This document shows, piece after piece, positions 6,700-7,497 of a DNA stretch of 7,497 nucleotides. Made by a program: the position numbers and the translations under genes. The DNA lies in assembly GCA_027620595.1 (NCBI GenBank), contig JAQCDI010000120.1, positions 1 to 7,497 on the forward strand, in the 5' to 3' direction. The notes below the pieces were generated by a model. It made no database searches, was not told the DNA's origin, and worked only from the letters and a program-made list of their open reading frames with translations. This stretch comes from Bacteroidota bacterium. GTDB lineage: Bacteria > Bacteroidota > Rhodothermia > Rhodothermales > UBA10348. Each line of letters starts with the position of its first letter. Within the stretch, counting starts at the first letter, position 1.

Positions 6700-6742
6700 T
6701 CGGAGGCGAGGCGCTGAGGATCGGAGGCTGAGGGGCGCTCAG
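6698..6742. repeat. Imperfect ~21-nt tandem duplication with small hairpin
   Basis: GATCGGAGGC occurs at 6698-6707 and again at 6719-6728, a 21-nt period. Both copies continue with a similar GAGG...GCGCT tail, so this reads as a two-copy imperfect tandem repeat filling the 44-bp gap after the HmuY-like stop codon. The end of copy two forms a hairpin, CTGAG-GGGCG-CTCAG (6728-6742), extendable by one G-C pair, just before the stop of the converging methyltransferase gene. There is no U-tract, so terminator function is uncertain. Confidence 0.45.
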
Positions 6743-6743
6743 C

Positions 6744-7497
6744 TCACATCAGATTGCCCAGCTCCCCGGTCTTCTCCGCTGGGCAGAACAAGTAGTCATT
6801 GCCCTCCAGCCGATCCCGCTCCAATGAGTCGATGGGTATCAGGCCGTCGGTGCCCACGGCAAACACGGCATAATCCAATTCGTCCAGAAGCTGGTCGAGG
6901 GCTGCTTCGATGCGTCCGTGGAGCACCTCACACAGGATCAATGGACGGTGGGATCGAATCGTCTCCTTGGCGCCCTGGATGACGCGGTCTTCCGTGCCCT
7001 CGGTGTCCAGCTTGATGAGGGAAATAGGCCCAGTCCGGCCGCTTTTCAGGATGTCATCCAGCCGGGCCGTCGGAACGGTAATGGCTTCGCGGTTCTCCGT
7101 GCTTGCCTTCTCGTCGAGCGAGCCGGTACCACCCAGATGGGATCGCAGATAGGCGAACTTGGGATTGAACGGAGCATGGAAGGTTGCCGAGCCGGTGACG
7201 TCCGAGACAGCAAGTGGAAAGGTGTCGATATCGGTCAGTCCATTCAGTGCCAGGTTCTGCTGCAGGAAGGCATATGCGGCCGGAAGAGGCTCGAACGACA
7301 GCACTCTTGCGTCCGGGTTGTAGGCACGGGCCAGAACCGAGTAGAGCCCCAGGTTGGCCCCGATGTCGAGGAAGGTGGTGGACCGGGAAACCAGGGCCTT
7401 GAATACCCGATGGACACCGGGCTCGAATCCATCCAGACCCTCCCAGTAGAACTGCTTGCCCTGGTAGCTGGTCGGATTCACGGCCAGTCGGATACGG
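6744..7497 (-). CDS. FkbM-family SAM-dependent methyltransferase (partial, N-terminus beyond right edge)
   Basis: Class I S-adenosylmethionine-dependent methyltransferase of the FkbM type, a family that typically O-methylates sugars, lipids or secondary metabolites. The window contains the last 250 codons. Counting from the first visible residue, motif I is TFLDIGANLGLYSVLA (41-56), the acidic loop is LSFEPLPAAYAFL (66-78), NLALNG (81-86) follows, and the FkbM hallmark LIKLDTEGTEDRVIQGA (160-176) is intact, followed by PLILCEVL (185-192). The frame stays open to 7497. The sequence before the GTG at 7481, RIRLAVNPTSYQGKQFYWEG, continues the usual FkbM N-terminal region, so that GTG is probably internal and the true start lies beyond the edge. 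The substrate cannot be inferred without neighbours; FkbM genes often lie in polysaccharide or glycan clusters. Confidence 0.9.
   Translation of the reverse strand, partial: RIRLAVNPTSYQGKQFYWEGLDGFEPGVHRVFKALVSRSTTFLDIGANLGLYSVLARAYNPDARVLSFEPLPAAYAFLQQNLALNGLTDIDTFPLAVSDVTGSATFHAPFNPKFAYLRSHLGGTGSLDEKASTENREAITVPTARLDDILKSGRTGPISLIKLDTEGTEDRVIQGAKETIRSHRPLILCEVLHGRIEAALDQLLDELDYAVFAVGTDGLIPIDSLERDRLEGNDYLFCPAEKTGELGNLM

Noticed and set aside
7479..7481. GTG as start codon of the FkbM methyltransferase
   Set aside because: The frame continues to the window edge with sequence that fits the family N-terminal region, so the gene is more likely truncated by the window.

Overview
The window is a GC-rich, densely coded bacterial chromosome segment (about 60% GC by eye) with six protein genes and no RNA gene, CRISPR array, insertion sequence or integrase. 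Three features suggest the Bacteroidota/Rhodothermota assemblage: an HmuY-like secreted protein, a lipoprotein sulfatase of the S1 class, and a GT3 (eukaryotic-type) glycogen synthase. The near absence of Shine-Dalgarno sequences before the starts fits as well. This placement is an inference from gene content; no taxonomic marker gene is present.

Layout from left to right. Positions 1-2630 hold a leftward two-gene ABC transporter operon. The ATPase (1914-2630) lies 4 nt upstream of a large FtsX/MacB-type permease (1-1909), which runs off the left edge. A 160-bp divergent intergenic region (2631-2790) separates it from a rightward GT3 glycogen synthase (2791-4596). That gene converges on a leftward lipoprotein sulfatase (4680-6083) across an 83-bp gap containing a perfect 12-bp inverted repeat. 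The sulfatase diverges from a rightward HmuY-like secreted protein (6175-6699) across a 91-bp region with a small palindrome. The HmuY-like gene converges on a leftward FkbM-type methyltransferase (6744-7497), whose 5' end lies beyond the right edge.

Only the ABC ATPase/permease pair is clearly one functional unit. The sulfatase and HmuY-like genes may share a control region, but no sequence evidence links their functions. The GT3 gene has no other glycogen gene beside it here, and the FkbM gene is cut off from its context.

I found no strong case for an undescribed multi-gene system. The most interesting points are the GT3 synthase, which keeps most of the glucose-6-phosphate-sensing arginine helix but lacks the regulatory tails of the eukaryotic enzymes, and several short repeat structures in the intergenic regions.
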